62,694 bases of DNA from Caryophanales bacterium UBA6259 (GCA_002441135.1 DJVJ01000042.1:1-62694); one strand, 5' to 3'. Numbered from the stretch's first letter, positions 33,260-42,180 are shown. The notes: a model not told the origin generated them from the letters alone. Program-made: numbers and translations.

Positions 33260-33297
33260 CTCCATAAAATCTCCATGGTTTATATTTACACTTAAAA
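33260..33297 (+). promoter_or_regulatory. Direct repeat CTCCAT-N5-CTCCAT upstream of csoR
   Basis: CTCCAT at 33260-33265 and 33271-33276 (11-bp period), 15 bases before a TTAAAA (33292-33297). Third occurrence of the motif in a 4.3-kb stretch. Confidence 0.5.
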
Positions 33298-33324
33298 TTA
33301 AAGATGATATTTTTTGTATATTTA

Positions 33325-33343
33325 TATACCTCAACGGGGTATA
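33325..33343 (+). promoter_or_regulatory. CsoR operator
   Basis: TATACC-TCAAC-GGGGTATA is a G-tract pseudo-palindrome matching the Cu-regulated CsoR site type (ATACC...GGGGTAT). It lies about 190 bases before csoR and would be released when Cu(I) binds CsoR. Confidence 0.75.
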
Positions 33344-33369
33344 GGTAAAATCTAAAGGTGGTATTAGAT

Positions 33370-33494
33370 ATGAAGAAATCTTCGGTAGAAAGGCATTTGC
33401 TATTGAGAAGATTAGCTTTTTTCGATTATTAAAGGTGAAAAAGGTTCTGATTGGCTTTGAAGTAAATGAAAAAAAATTAGAGATTTACTGTTAA
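33370..33494 (+). pseudogene. Possible gene remnant between the CsoR operator and csoR
   Basis: AAAGGTGG is followed by ATG 33370 and a 20-codon frame (MKKSSVERHLLLRRLAFFDY, stop at 33432). A second frame, open from before this ATG to TAA at 33494, reads EIFGRKAFAIEKISFF and then KVKKVLIGFEVNEKKLEIYC but has no start codon. Joined by a one-base shift near 33376 they would give about 41 residues. This may be a decayed small gene or a truncated transposase N terminus; neither is established. Confidence 0.3.
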
Positions 33495-33537
33495 ATTAGG
33501 AGAAAAAATTGTATTTCAAAAAGGGGGGGCTATAAAG

Positions 33538-33828
33538 ATGGAAAATATCACTGAGCACAATCATTCTCCTGTGGATACCCAAAAAGTTCTACAACGACTG
33601 AAAAAAGTAGAAGGCCAAGTTCGGGGAATTCAAAAAATGGTGGAAAACGATAGATATTGTGTAGATATACTAATTCAGATAGCCGCTGTACGTGCAGCTT
33701 TGGATAAAGTAGGGTTATCGATATTAGAAAAGCACACCCATGGATGTGTTCAAAAAGCGATTAAATCTGGTGATGGTGACTCAGCAATTGATGAACTAAT
33801 GGATGTAATAAAATTATTTATTAAATAG
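33538..33828 (+). CDS. csoR: Copper-sensing transcriptional repressor CsoR
   Basis: 96 residues, four-helix CsoR/RcnR fold. The Cu(I) ligands of the family are in place: Cys41 (DRYCVDI), His66 and Cys70 (EKHTHGC). Apo-CsoR represses the copper efflux operon and leaves DNA on Cu(I) binding. A matching operator is at 33325-33343. It lies 27 bases before copA, so csoR-copA-copZ is probably one autoregulated unit. GGGGGG precedes the ATG. Confidence 0.95.
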   Translation: MENITEHNHSPVDTQKVLQRLKKVEGQVRGIQKMVENDRYCVDILIQIAAVRAALDKVGLSILEKHTHGCVQKAIKSGDGDSAIDELMDVIKLFIK

Positions 33829-33855
33829 ATTTTGATGAGAGAGTGAGGGTTGTTT

Positions 33856-36234
33856 ATGGAGGCAAAGACTACAATAAAAATTGAGGGAATGACTTGTGCC
33901 GCTTGTTCAACAAGGATTGAAAAAGGTCTAAATAAATTAGAAGGGGTCAGCGCTTCAGTCAATTTAGCGATGGAAAAGGCATCCTTAACATTTGACCCAG
34001 CAAAAATATCAATGGAAGAGATTGAAAATAAAGTTAAGGATTTAGGCTATGGTGTTGCTAAGGAGAAAGTTGAGTTAGATTTAACAGGAATGACTTGCGC
34101 CGCCTGCTCATCAAGAATAGAAAAAGGTTTAAATAAAGTGCCAGGGGTATACTTCGCTACTGTAAATCTAGCAATGGAGCGAGCGGTAGTGGAATTTAAT
34201 TCTGAGGAAGTAGATACTGAAGATTTTATCAAAAAAGTAAGAGATTTGGGATATGACGGAAAAGTACATGAGGATGAAATAGACCAGCAATCTGCGAAGG
34301 ATAAGGAGTTAGCCAACAAGAAAACAAAGCTGATTATTTCTTCTCTCTTATCCTTGCCATTATTATGGAGCATGCTTGGCCATTTTGGAATTGAAACACT
34401 AACTCCATCCATAATTATGAATTCATGGTTTCAACTAATTTTAGCAACGCCAGTACAATTTTATATTGGATATCAATTTTATCATGGCTCCTATTCTGCT
34501 CTGAAAAATGGAAGTGCCAATATGGATGTACTCGTCGCATTAGGTACTTCAGCAGCGTATTTTTATAGTATTTATGGAATGGCGGCTGGAACGCATCAGC
34601 TCTACTTCGAAACAAGTGCTGTTTTAATCACTTTGGTTCTCTTCGGTAAATATTTAGAAGCTTTAGCAAAGGGAAGAACCTCAGATGCCATTAAAAAGCT
34701 GATCAGTCTACAAGCAAAAACCGCCATGGTAGAAAGAGATGGCGAAGGTATAGAGATTCCGATTAAGGAAGTAATAAAAGGGGACATGGTTATTGTTCGC
34801 CCTGGTGAAAAAATACCAGTGGATGGAGAAATTATTGAGGGTCGCTCTTCTATTGATGAATCCATGATTACTGGAGAAAGCATACCGGTTGATAAAAAAG
34901 TTGGGGACACAGTAATCGGTGCAACCATTAACAAGCATGGTACTTTTAAATTTAAGGCGACAAAAGTAGGTAAAGAAACAGCACTAGCTCAAATTATTAA
35001 AGCAGTAGAAGAAGCAAATAGCACAAAGGCTCCAATTCAGAGAACTGCCGATGTAATTTCAGGAATATTTGTGCCAATTGTTGTTTTGATAGCGGTTTTA
35101 ACGTTTTTAGGCTATTACTTCTGGCTAAATCCAAATAATTTTGAAGTTGCTTTAGTTAATGCAATAGCTGTTCTTGTTATTGCCTGTCCATGTGCATTAG
35201 GTCTTGCAACACCTACTTCAATTATGGTTGGTACAGGCAAGGCTGCAGAACAGGGAATATTGTTCAAAGGTGGAGAACACTTAGAAAATACCAAGAAAAT
35301 TAATGCAATTGTGTTCGATAAAACGGGAACAATTACAAAGGGTGAGCCTGAATTAACAGATTATATTCCGTTAGAAGCTACAGAAGAAGAATTATTACAA
35401 TGGGTAGGTTCTATTGAAAAAAATTCAGAACACCCGATTGGGAAAGCAATTGTGAAAGGTGTTGAAGAAAAAGGAATCTCTATACTTCCCATTGAGGATT
35501 TTGAGATCCTTCCTGGAAAAGGATTAAGGGCAAAGTTAAATGACCAAATAGTCTATGTGGGAACACGGAAATTGTTAAAAGAGATTGGTCATGATTTAGT
35601 AGCTATTGAAGATCAAATGGCAGCATTAGAAGCACAAGGGAAATCAGCTGTTCTAGCAGGTACTGTTCAGAAATTACTAGGAATGATCGCTGTAGCTGAT
35701 ACCGTAAAATCTGATTCGAAGGAAGCAATTGCTAAGCTAAAAGACATGGGTATAAAAGTCGTTATGATTACAGGTGACAATCTCCGTACAGCAAACACTA
35801 TTGCAAGGCAGGTTGGTGTTGATGAGGTTCGTGCTGAAGTAATGCCAGAGGATAAAGCTAAAGAGGTTCAAGTCTTAAAAAATCAAGGTTATACTGTAGC
35901 AATGGTTGGGGATGGAATCAATGATGCACCAGCGTTAGTCACAGCGGATGTTGGAATCGCTATTGGAACAGGTACGGATATTGCTATTGAAGCAGCTGAC
36001 GTAACATTAATTGGCGGAAGCTTAAATGGTGTAGCTGAAGCGATTTTTATCAGTAAACGAACATTAAGAAACATTAAACAGAATTTATTTGCATCTTTGT
36101 TTTACAATTCTGCAAGTATTCCTATCGCCATGGCTGGTCTTTTAGCACCATGGGTTGCCGGTGCGGCAATGGCCTTAAGCTCAGTTTCTGTTGTGCTTAA
36201 TTCCTTACGACTAAGAAATATTAAATTAAAGTAA
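33856..36234 (+). CDS. copA: Cu(I)-exporting P1B-type ATPase CopA
   Basis: Pumps Cu(I) out of the cytosol. 792 residues from ATG 33856 (GAGGG upstream; a TTG two codons earlier is in frame). It has two N-terminal heavy-metal-associated domains, each with GMTCAAC (near 11-17 and 79-85), then membrane helices, the actuator TGES, the metal-binding CPC in IACPCALGLATPTS, the phosphorylation motif DKTGTITKG, the SEHPIG motif of P1B ATPases, and GDGINDAPAL. All catalytic motifs are intact. Operon with csoR and copZ. Confidence 0.97.
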   Translation: MEAKTTIKIEGMTCAACSTRIEKGLNKLEGVSASVNLAMEKASLTFDPAKISMEEIENKVKDLGYGVAKEKVELDLTGMTCAACSSRIEKGLNKVPGVYFATVNLAMERAVVEFNSEEVDTEDFIKKVRDLGYDGKVHEDEIDQQSAKDKELANKKTKLIISSLLSLPLLWSMLGHFGIETLTPSIIMNSWFQLILATPVQFYIGYQFYHGSYSALKNGSANMDVLVALGTSAAYFYSIYGMAAGTHQLYFETSAVLITLVLFGKYLEALAKGRTSDAIKKLISLQAKTAMVERDGEGIEIPIKEVIKGDMVIVRPGEKIPVDGEIIEGRSSIDESMITGESIPVDKKVGDTVIGATINKHGTFKFKATKVGKETALAQIIKAVEEANSTKAPIQRTADVISGIFVPIVVLIAVLTFLGYYFWLNPNNFEVALVNAIAVLVIACPCALGLATPTSIMVGTGKAAEQGILFKGGEHLENTKKINAIVFDKTGTITKGEPELTDYIPLEATEEELLQWVGSIEKNSEHPIGKAIVKGVEEKGISILPIEDFEILPGKGLRAKLNDQIVYVGTRKLLKEIGHDLVAIEDQMAALEAQGKSAVLAGTVQKLLGMIAVADTVKSDSKEAIAKLKDMGIKVVMITGDNLRTANTIARQVGVDEVRAEVMPEDKAKEVQVLKNQGYTVAMVGDGINDAPALVTADVGIAIGTGTDIAIEAADVTLIGGSLNGVAEAIFISKRTLRNIKQNLFASLFYNSASIPIAMAGLLAPWVAGAAMALSSVSVVLNSLRLRNIKLK

Positions 36235-36250
36235 TAATCTATATATTTGC

Positions 36251-36268
36251 AACCCTTAATTAAGGGTT
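36251..36268 (+). other. Perfect 18-bp palindrome between copA and copZ
   Basis: AACCCTTAATTAAGGGTT has no loop bases and no T run. It could be a protein site or an mRNA processing element that separates the very different expression levels of pump and chaperone; nothing more can be said. Confidence 0.5.
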
Positions 36269-36305
36269 CATATAAATCTAAACAAATATAAAGGAGGAAA
36301 AACAA

Positions 36306-36512
36306 ATGGAAAAGGTTATTAAAGTCGAGGGTATGACATGTAATCACTGCAAAATGGCTGTAGAGGGAGCATTAAATAAGTTAAGCGGAGTACTCGATGC
36401 AAAAGTCAGCTTAGAAAATAATAATGTAACAGTTACCTTAAATGAAGGGGAAGTAACCTTTGAGCAAATGAAAGCAGCAATAGAAGATCAAGGCTATGAT
36501 GTTGTTGAGTAA
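36306..36512 (+). CDS. copZ: Copper chaperone CopZ
   Basis: A 68-residue single heavy-metal-associated domain with GMTCNHC at residues 9-15 and the ferredoxin-like pattern of the family. It binds Cu(I) and delivers it to the N-terminal domains of CopA or to CsoR. AAGGAGG lies 8 bases upstream. The metal motif MTCNHC is the form typical of CopZ as opposed to the MTCAAC of the CopA domains. Confidence 0.95.
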   Translation: MEKVIKVEGMTCNHCKMAVEGALNKLSGVLDAKVSLENNNVTVTLNEGEVTFEQMKAAIEDQGYDVVE

Positions 36513-36577
36513 AAAATATTAATGAATAGAAAAAGATTATAACAATTTAATGTTTTTAAAATGTCGATTTGAAAGAT

Positions 36578-36616
36578 GCACTGAAAACAAGTTATTATTT
36601 TTGGTGCTTTTTTTTT
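36578..36616 (+). terminator. Terminator of the csoR-copAZ operon
   Basis: GCACTGAAAA (36578-36587) pairs with TTTTTGGTGC (two G-T pairs), followed by T9. Confidence 0.7.
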
Positions 36617-36754
36617 GCCTTTTTTGTCAATTTTATATAATAGGGTTTTTATTTGAACCCTTTTATAAAATTTAGCCTTTTAACAATAATAGGGTAAACT
36701 AAAAAATAATTAAGGCTGGTTTGTATCCTAGACCAATGGAGGTAATCTTTTATA

Positions 36755-38044
36755 ATGTTTCAATGGTTTGTAATGGTTATGGCGAAATATGGATATATTG
36801 TTCTGGTATCTTCACTTTTTCTAGAAATGATTGCCCTTCCTTTTCCTGGAGAAGCATTAATGAGCTATGCTGGTTTTCTTGCCTATCAAGGGCAATTTTC
36901 ATGGCCCATTAGCATCATTACAGCAAGCCTTGGCACGATACTTGGGATTACCTTTTCCTACTGGATTGGGTTTAAATTGGGAAATTCGTTCTTTGAGAAG
37001 TATGGCAAATACATGCATATGGGACCTGAACGATTAAACAAAGCTTCCTTATGGTTTAAAAAATACGGAAATAAGCTACTACTTATTACTTATTTTATTC
37101 CTGGTATTAGGCATATTACCGGCTATTTTTCTGGCGTTACTCAAATCCCTTATCGAGTCTTTGCAACTTACGCCTATCTGGGTAGCATCATCTGGGTTAG
37201 CACCTTTATTTCTCTAGGAAAAATATTAGGACCACAATGGGAGCAATTCCATAGCACGATAAAAAAATACCTTATTATTGCCGGACTCATAGTTCTATTG
37301 GTTTTAGTTCTAATCTATATTTACCGAGTATACAAGTTTAGACTAAAGGAACAACTAGAAGCCAAATTAAACAAAGCGATAGAAACCTTTCATACTTTAG
37401 GTCGGGTAAAAGTTTTAGTCATTGTATCCAGTTTGATTTTTATGGGATTATCCATTCTTATGGTTGGGTTAATTCAAGATTATATTCATAATGAATTTCT
37501 TTTATTTAATGAAGTGACTTCATTACTAGTCCAGCTTATCTTTAAGCAAAATTGGGACACTTTAATGAATCTATTTAGAGGATTAGCTTCATTAAAATTA
37601 CTTCTTCCTATAACACTTTTAACCTTATTGTGGGTCAAGAGGAAAAGTAGAGATCATTATCTAGAGTCACTTTTTTTAATTGTCGTCGTTATAGGGGGAG
37701 AAATCTTAGAAGAGATTCTTCGGCTTTTTCTTCACCATTTTTCACCGATTGCCTCAGAAATAGTGGGTTCATTTCCAAGTGAGAAATCCTTAATGTCTAT
37801 TGTAATTTACGGATTTACGGTTTTTCTATTCCTGCGTCATACGAATAAAGCATGGTTGCATAATTTATCGATTTTTCTAGTTTTACTTATTCTTCTATCA
37901 ATTGGCTTAAGTGGTGTTTATCTCCAAATTGAAAAACCGAGTGATATTGTAGGTGGCTACGTCTTTGGTGGGGTGTGGTTAAGTTTAAATGTAATTTTAT
38001 TAGAAATTTATCGTATTTTAAGGAGATTAAAATTGCTAAACTAA
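36755..38044 (+). CDS. DedA-family membrane protein fused to a degenerate PAP2 domain
   Basis: 429 residues. The first 200 are a DedA (SNARE-associated) domain with FLEMIALPFPGE near 22-33, GTILGITFSYWIG near 60-72 and FIPGIRHITGYFSG near 114-127; this family includes undecaprenyl-phosphate flippases. After a basic linker (190-215) a six-helix PAP2-like domain follows. Its active-site motifs are altered: PSGH is PSEK (341-344) and SRxxxxxHxxxD is SGVYLQIEKPSD (386-397), losing the Arg and the catalytic His. The first motif (K-x6-RP) is also absent. The PAP2 part is therefore probably not a phosphatase. It is followed by uppP, a real C55-PP phosphatase. Confidence 0.85.
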   Translation: MFQWFVMVMAKYGYIVLVSSLFLEMIALPFPGEALMSYAGFLAYQGQFSWPISIITASLGTILGITFSYWIGFKLGNSFFEKYGKYMHMGPERLNKASLWFKKYGNKLLLITYFIPGIRHITGYFSGVTQIPYRVFATYAYLGSIIWVSTFISLGKILGPQWEQFHSTIKKYLIIAGLIVLLVLVLIYIYRVYKFRLKEQLEAKLNKAIETFHTLGRVKVLVIVSSLIFMGLSILMVGLIQDYIHNEFLLFNEVTSLLVQLIFKQNWDTLMNLFRGLASLKLLLPITLLTLLWVKRKSRDHYLESLFLIVVVIGGEILEEILRLFLHHFSPIASEIVGSFPSEKSLMSIVIYGFTVFLFLRHTNKAWLHNLSIFLVLLILLSIGLSGVYLQIEKPSDIVGGYVFGGVWLSLNVILLEIYRILRRLKLLN

Positions 38045-38124
38045 ATTAGTCACTTTTTCATAGCAAAAGAGTTTATACTTCAAGTGTGATTTTATTTTTA
38101 TTATAGCAGAGGGGATTTTATATA

Positions 38125-38937
38125 ATGGGAGATTATCTAATTGCTGTCATACAAGGAATTGTTGAAGGATTAACGGAATTTTTGCCGGTGTCTTCTACGG
38201 GGCATCTTATTTTGTCAGGGGAACTACTTCATTTTACAGGCAATAAAGCAGAGACATTTGAAATTGTGATTCAGCTTGGAGCAATCCTAGCTGTAGCAAT
38301 TATTTATTGGAAAAGATTGGTTGGCCTATTCAATTGGAAAGAGGGTTTCCATATTAAAAATAAAGATGGTGTGGGAAAACTGAATTTAATTCATATTTTT
38401 ATTGCGATTTTTCCAGCTATGCTAATGGGACTCATTTTACATGGAGTAATTAAAGATTATTTATTTTCCCCATATACAGTATTGATAGGCTTAGTAGTTG
38501 GTGGAATTTTTATGATCTATGCTGAAAAAAAGAAAAGGAATGTTACAGCTGATAATATGGATCAGCTAACCTATAAACAAGCGTTGTATATTGGTCTATT
38601 TCAAATTTTAGCCTTATGGCCAGGATTTTCGCGCTCAGGCTCAACTATTGCTGGAGGCTTATTAGTTGGGACGAATCAGAAAACAGCTGCCGAGTTTTCC
38701 TTTATTATCGCTATACCTATGATGATTGCGGCAAGTGGATATGATTTACTGAAAAGCTATCAGTATTTATCAATCAATGATTTTGGCTTTTTTGCTGTTG
38801 GCTTTATTGTATCATTTGCCATCGCACTTCTAGCAGTAATTACTTTTCTTAAATTATTACAAAGGTTAAAATTATCTTCCTTTGCCTATTATCGTTTTAT
38901 TGTAGCGGCATTATTTTGGTTTTTTATTTTAAAATAG
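38125..38937 (+). CDS. uppP: Undecaprenyl-diphosphatase UppP (BacA)
   Basis: 270-residue polytopic membrane enzyme that dephosphorylates C55-PP to the lipid carrier C55-P, also giving bacitracin tolerance. Signature motifs are EGLTEFLPVSSTGHLI near 17-32 and PGFSRSGSTIAGGLL near 172-186. It sits 80 bases after the DedA-PAP2 fusion. Together they suggest a lipid-carrier recycling pair, with UppP supplying the phosphatase activity that the fused PAP2 domain lacks. A strong terminator follows. Confidence 0.96.
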   Translation: MGDYLIAVIQGIVEGLTEFLPVSSTGHLILSGELLHFTGNKAETFEIVIQLGAILAVAIIYWKRLVGLFNWKEGFHIKNKDGVGKLNLIHIFIAIFPAMLMGLILHGVIKDYLFSPYTVLIGLVVGGIFMIYAEKKKRNVTADNMDQLTYKQALYIGLFQILALWPGFSRSGSTIAGGLLVGTNQKTAAEFSFIIAIPMMIAASGYDLLKSYQYLSINDFGFFAVGFIVSFAIALLAVITFLKLLQRLKLSSFAYYRFIVAALFWFFILK

Positions 38938-38956
38938 GGTCTATCTAAATAATTGC

Positions 38957-38998
38957 AAGCGATGACAATGAGGTGACCCCCAATTGTCATCGCTTTTT
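38957..38998 (+). terminator. Terminator after uppP
   Basis: A 13-bp perfect stem AAGCGATGACAAT/ATTGTCATCGCTT with a 13-base loop, followed by T5. It faces the end of the M4 protease gene. Confidence 0.9.
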
Positions 38999-39003
38999 AT
39001 TAA

Positions 39004-41397
39004 TTATTCTATTGGCGTAACAGAACTAGTTTCTAGGTTATCATTCGTTATTAATTGTTGAGTGCTATAATAAGCAACTTGGTCAATATGATATCCATAA
39101 GCGGTTACACTATAGTCAGAGACAAGATTAGAGGTTATACTGTCACCATCAACGATTGCCCAAAATGCTGCTTTCGTTCCATCATATTGAGCAATTATAT
39201 TTCCATTCTTATCTTTTATATATACAAAATCATAACCAGCTTCTGTTTCAAACTGAGAAAAATGAATAGCGACCTTCTGAGCACCTGTCTTAGTATAGGT
39301 GTGTCCAGAATTATAGTTATTTGTATATGGATGTGGTGTATCCGCGCTCATTGTCTCATAATACCATTGTGCTGTGGTTTGACTGCTTGTTGGATAAGTG
39401 ACATTTAAGGCATAGGCTTTTGTTGTGCTTGAAGCACCATTATATCCAACTACCTTAACATAAAAGGTTCCTGTAGTAGTTGTTGAATAGGAGATGGATT
39501 CATTTGTTGTTCCACCATTTTCAGATTTGGAAAGCTGAGTCCCACTAGTATTGTACAAGTATACATCATAGTCACCAGCGAGATTGGATAAACTCACTGA
39601 GATTGTTCCTGTACTGGTTGTACTAAACTTAAAATAATCCACATCTGAGGAAGACCAGATATAAGAATTATAGGTTGTTCCACTAGTTAAGGGACCATAA
39701 GCAGAACTTAATGTCCCATTTGGTTCATAGGTATCTGAAGTACTAGTTGTTTCACCGATACCAACTGCCGCATATCCATTAGAAACAGCTTGGTATTCAA
39801 CACTGGTAGAGCTATATAAATCAGTAGCTGATTGTAAAAGTGCATTACGTGCGTCATTAAAATCGGATTGTGAAGTGAGATAGGTGGTTAATGCACGATA
39901 ATAGATTGCACCCGCTTTATCTAAACTGATTGTTGTTGCAATATTATAGAATGCTTTATTTGGAATTCCACTGTTGGTATGAACTCCGCCATTATCTGAT
40001 GTGGTGTTTAAATAATTGTCCATGTGATCTGGTTGATCATAAAGAGTTGGGTTAGAAAGACTGCGCAATGCATCTCCAGCTGTTCTTGGAGTATAAACGT
40101 CTTCACCCATTAACCAATCTGTATCCCCATGATAGGCTTCAACTAAAAAGCCGAAAACATCGGAAAAAGACTCATTCAAAGCACCTGATTGATCTTGATA
40201 AATAAGATTAGCTGTTTTTTCCGTAACGGCATGAGTTAATTCATGGGCTACAACGTCTAGTGCTCCTGATAAAGGAATAAATGTTGTTCCATCACCATCC
40301 CCATATACCATTTGGGAACCATTCCAGAAAGCATTGTTATAATTTGTACTATAATTAACAGTAGAAATAATATCTGAACCGTTATTATCATAGCTATTCC
40401 TATTAAATTTATTGTAATAGTAATCATAGGTTACACCTGCATAATAATGCGCATCAACAGCAGCTGCCTGTGAGCTTAAATTAAAGTTATTATCTGTGTC
40501 CGTAGCATAGCTACCAGGTAAAGTTGTGCCATTATTCGCAGTATAAGTTTTAATAATACCATTCATCGCTTTTGTTGTATCGTATAAATAATAGGTATTA
40601 TTTGAGGAATAAGTATTTAACGTTTTTGTTACTCCATTTACTCCTATACCTGTGCCTGTAGTAGCAGCATCAGTTATTGCATCATATTTGTAAATAACTC
40701 TACCATTTATAGCATTAACAAATACGAATGTCCTTCCAGCTTCAGGTTGAATATATTGTAGATCAACAAGGTATACTGGCTGCCATTGTTGTTGATGTTC
40801 AAAAAGAAAAAGCTTTCCTTTAGGTTCTGTGGAAAAGCTTTCTGCTGTTGTTTGAAATGAAAGAGATTTTTTAGCCTCATCCACTGCTTTTTCTTGAGTC
40901 ACCTTAACCATTTGAGTCCATTTTACATTGGCTAACTGTGGCTCTACTTGACCATTTATTGCGACTACGATTCCATTTTTATCAGTATGGATAAGTAACT
41001 CTGCCCCATAAACGGGAATGTTGTCCACTACTAATTGAGTTTTATAATGAGACATTCCTAGCTGATCTGTAGTTATTTCTAAAATTCTAAATTCTCCAGC
41101 GTCTAAATCGAATAAGGACTTGTTTCGATTTAAGTATGCAAGAAGTTCCGAAGTAGAGGTTATTTTTTTCTCTGATAGTATTCCGGAAATAAAATCTGGT
41201 ATACCTCGCTTCTGGTCCCAAGATATATTCATCTGGTTTCTTTCACTAAGACGCTCAAATTGATCAATAATCTTCATTTGTTTCTGTTTTTTTTCAATGC
41301 TGTAATTTTTTTCGGCAAATACGGTATTCATTGGTTGAACTAAAAAGCTGCTTAATAGAAGTACCATAATTGCACTCCAAATAAATCCTTTTTTCAT
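39004..41397 (-). CDS. Secreted thermolysin-like neutral metalloprotease (M4) with PPC and CUB-like domains
   Basis: 797-residue preproenzyme. A signal peptide (about 1-28) is followed by an FTP propeptide (about 50-100), a PepSY-like region (to about 240) and the M4 catalytic domain. The zinc site HELTH is at 385-389 with the third ligand Glu409 in ALNESFSD; the catalytic His is expected near GGVHTNSGIPNKAFYN. C-terminal to it are a pre-peptidase PPC domain (about 560-665, DVDYFKFSTT and YDVYLYNTSG) and a CUB-like domain (about 675-780, YDFVYIKDKNGN). Bacillolysins often lack these tails, so substrate or surface binding is likely. Monocistronic. Confidence 0.93.
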   Translation of the reverse strand: MKKGFIWSAIMVLLLSSFLVQPMNTVFAEKNYSIEKKQKQMKIIDQFERLSERNQMNISWDQKRGIPDFISGILSEKKITSTSELLAYLNRNKSLFDLDAGEFRILEITTDQLGMSHYKTQLVVDNIPVYGAELLIHTDKNGIVVAINGQVEPQLANVKWTQMVKVTQEKAVDEAKKSLSFQTTAESFSTEPKGKLFLFEHQQQWQPVYLVDLQYIQPEAGRTFVFVNAINGRVIYKYDAITDAATTGTGIGVNGVTKTLNTYSSNNTYYLYDTTKAMNGIIKTYTANNGTTLPGSYATDTDNNFNLSSQAAAVDAHYYAGVTYDYYYNKFNRNSYDNNGSDIISTVNYSTNYNNAFWNGSQMVYGDGDGTTFIPLSGALDVVAHELTHAVTEKTANLIYQDQSGALNESFSDVFGFLVEAYHGDTDWLMGEDVYTPRTAGDALRSLSNPTLYDQPDHMDNYLNTTSDNGGVHTNSGIPNKAFYNIATTISLDKAGAIYYRALTTYLTSQSDFNDARNALLQSATDLYSSTSVEYQAVSNGYAAVGIGETTSTSDTYEPNGTLSSAYGPLTSGTTYNSYIWSSSDVDYFKFSTTSTGTISVSLSNLAGDYDVYLYNTSGTQLSKSENGGTTNESISYSTTTTGTFYVKVVGYNGASSTTKAYALNVTYPTSSQTTAQWYYETMSADTPHPYTNNYNSGHTYTKTGAQKVAIHFSQFETEAGYDFVYIKDKNGNIIAQYDGTKAAFWAIVDGDSITSNLVSDYSVTAYGYHIDQVAYYSTQQLITNDNLETSSVTPIE

Positions 41398-41552
41398 TTT
41401 CTCACTCCCTATTAATTTACTAGACTAAAATTATGTAGCAAAATATGTTATTAACAAGTTATAATATTCTGAAAATTTACACAATAGGATTATGTCCCTA
41501 TATTTCTTTATCGTGATGGTTCTTTTGAATGAAATAATTTTGTTATTAGATA

Positions 41553-41586
41553 AAATAAAAGGGACCGTTGTTGAAACGGTCCCTTT
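41553..41586 (-). terminator. Strong hairpin with T-rich tail on the minus strand, upstream of the M4 gene
   Basis: AAAGGGACCGTT/AACGGTCCCTTT is a 12-bp stem with a short loop. On the minus strand it is followed by TTTTATTTTATC. A minus-strand TTGTAC and AAAAT pair about 70-90 bases upstream could start a short transcript ending here. No gene is present, so it is either a small RNA or a leader attenuator of the protease. The rest of 41398-41781 shows nothing recognisable. Confidence 0.45.
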
Positions 41587-41781
41587 CGCACTTCAATGGA
41601 CTAAACTAGTCTACATATTTTATTCACATTTTATCGGTATTCTAAGTATGTACAAAAGGATAGGTTAGGGAATAGAAAAAACCTGACTAAACTTACATCC
41701 TTGAGGAAAAATAGATGGGTATGGGATAATTATATTAGAAACATTAATATCAAAATATATTACAACATTGGAGGAAGAAAT

Positions 41782-42174
41782 ATGGATAAAGTAAAGTTCA
41801 TGGAAAATTACAATATATATACAAAGGATATTTTGAAATCAAAAACTACTTTTAAATCAATCGATGAAATCATGGATCACCTAAAGCAAAAAACAGAGGA
41901 ACATATGGCAGGAGAATTTATTGCGGTTTTTGACCACTATAAGCATACAAAAAGTTTGCCAAATGGTGAGATTGCGGAAGATATCTTAGATGCAAAAAAC
42001 TTCATTTTTTGTTTTGGAGTAATGATTCCTAACCCAAATGCAGTAGCATTGCGCCCACGTGCTATCGGGGTTACTGAATTTGCAGATAAATTCGTTCTTA
42101 ATTTTATGGAAGCACCAATGGAAAATGCCAATAAGTCAATGATTCAGTTTATCGAATCAGTGGAAAATAAATAG
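41782..42174 (+). CDS. DUF6858-like small protein
   Basis: 130 residues from ATG 41782 (GGAGG upstream; the open frame extends back to 41701 without a site). No signal or membrane segment. It has the family-like run FIAVFDHYKHTKSLPNGEI, a central IFCFGVMIPNPNAVALRPRAIGV and VLNFMEAPMENANKSM. Proteins of this kind occur widely in anaerobic and facultative bacteria without a known role. Family assignment is from memory and moderately sure. Confidence 0.6.
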   Translation: MDKVKFMENYNIYTKDILKSKTTFKSIDEIMDHLKQKTEEHMAGEFIAVFDHYKHTKSLPNGEIAEDILDAKNFIFCFGVMIPNPNAVALRPRAIGVTEFADKFVLNFMEAPMENANKSMIQFIESVENK

Positions 42175-42180
42175 GAATAA

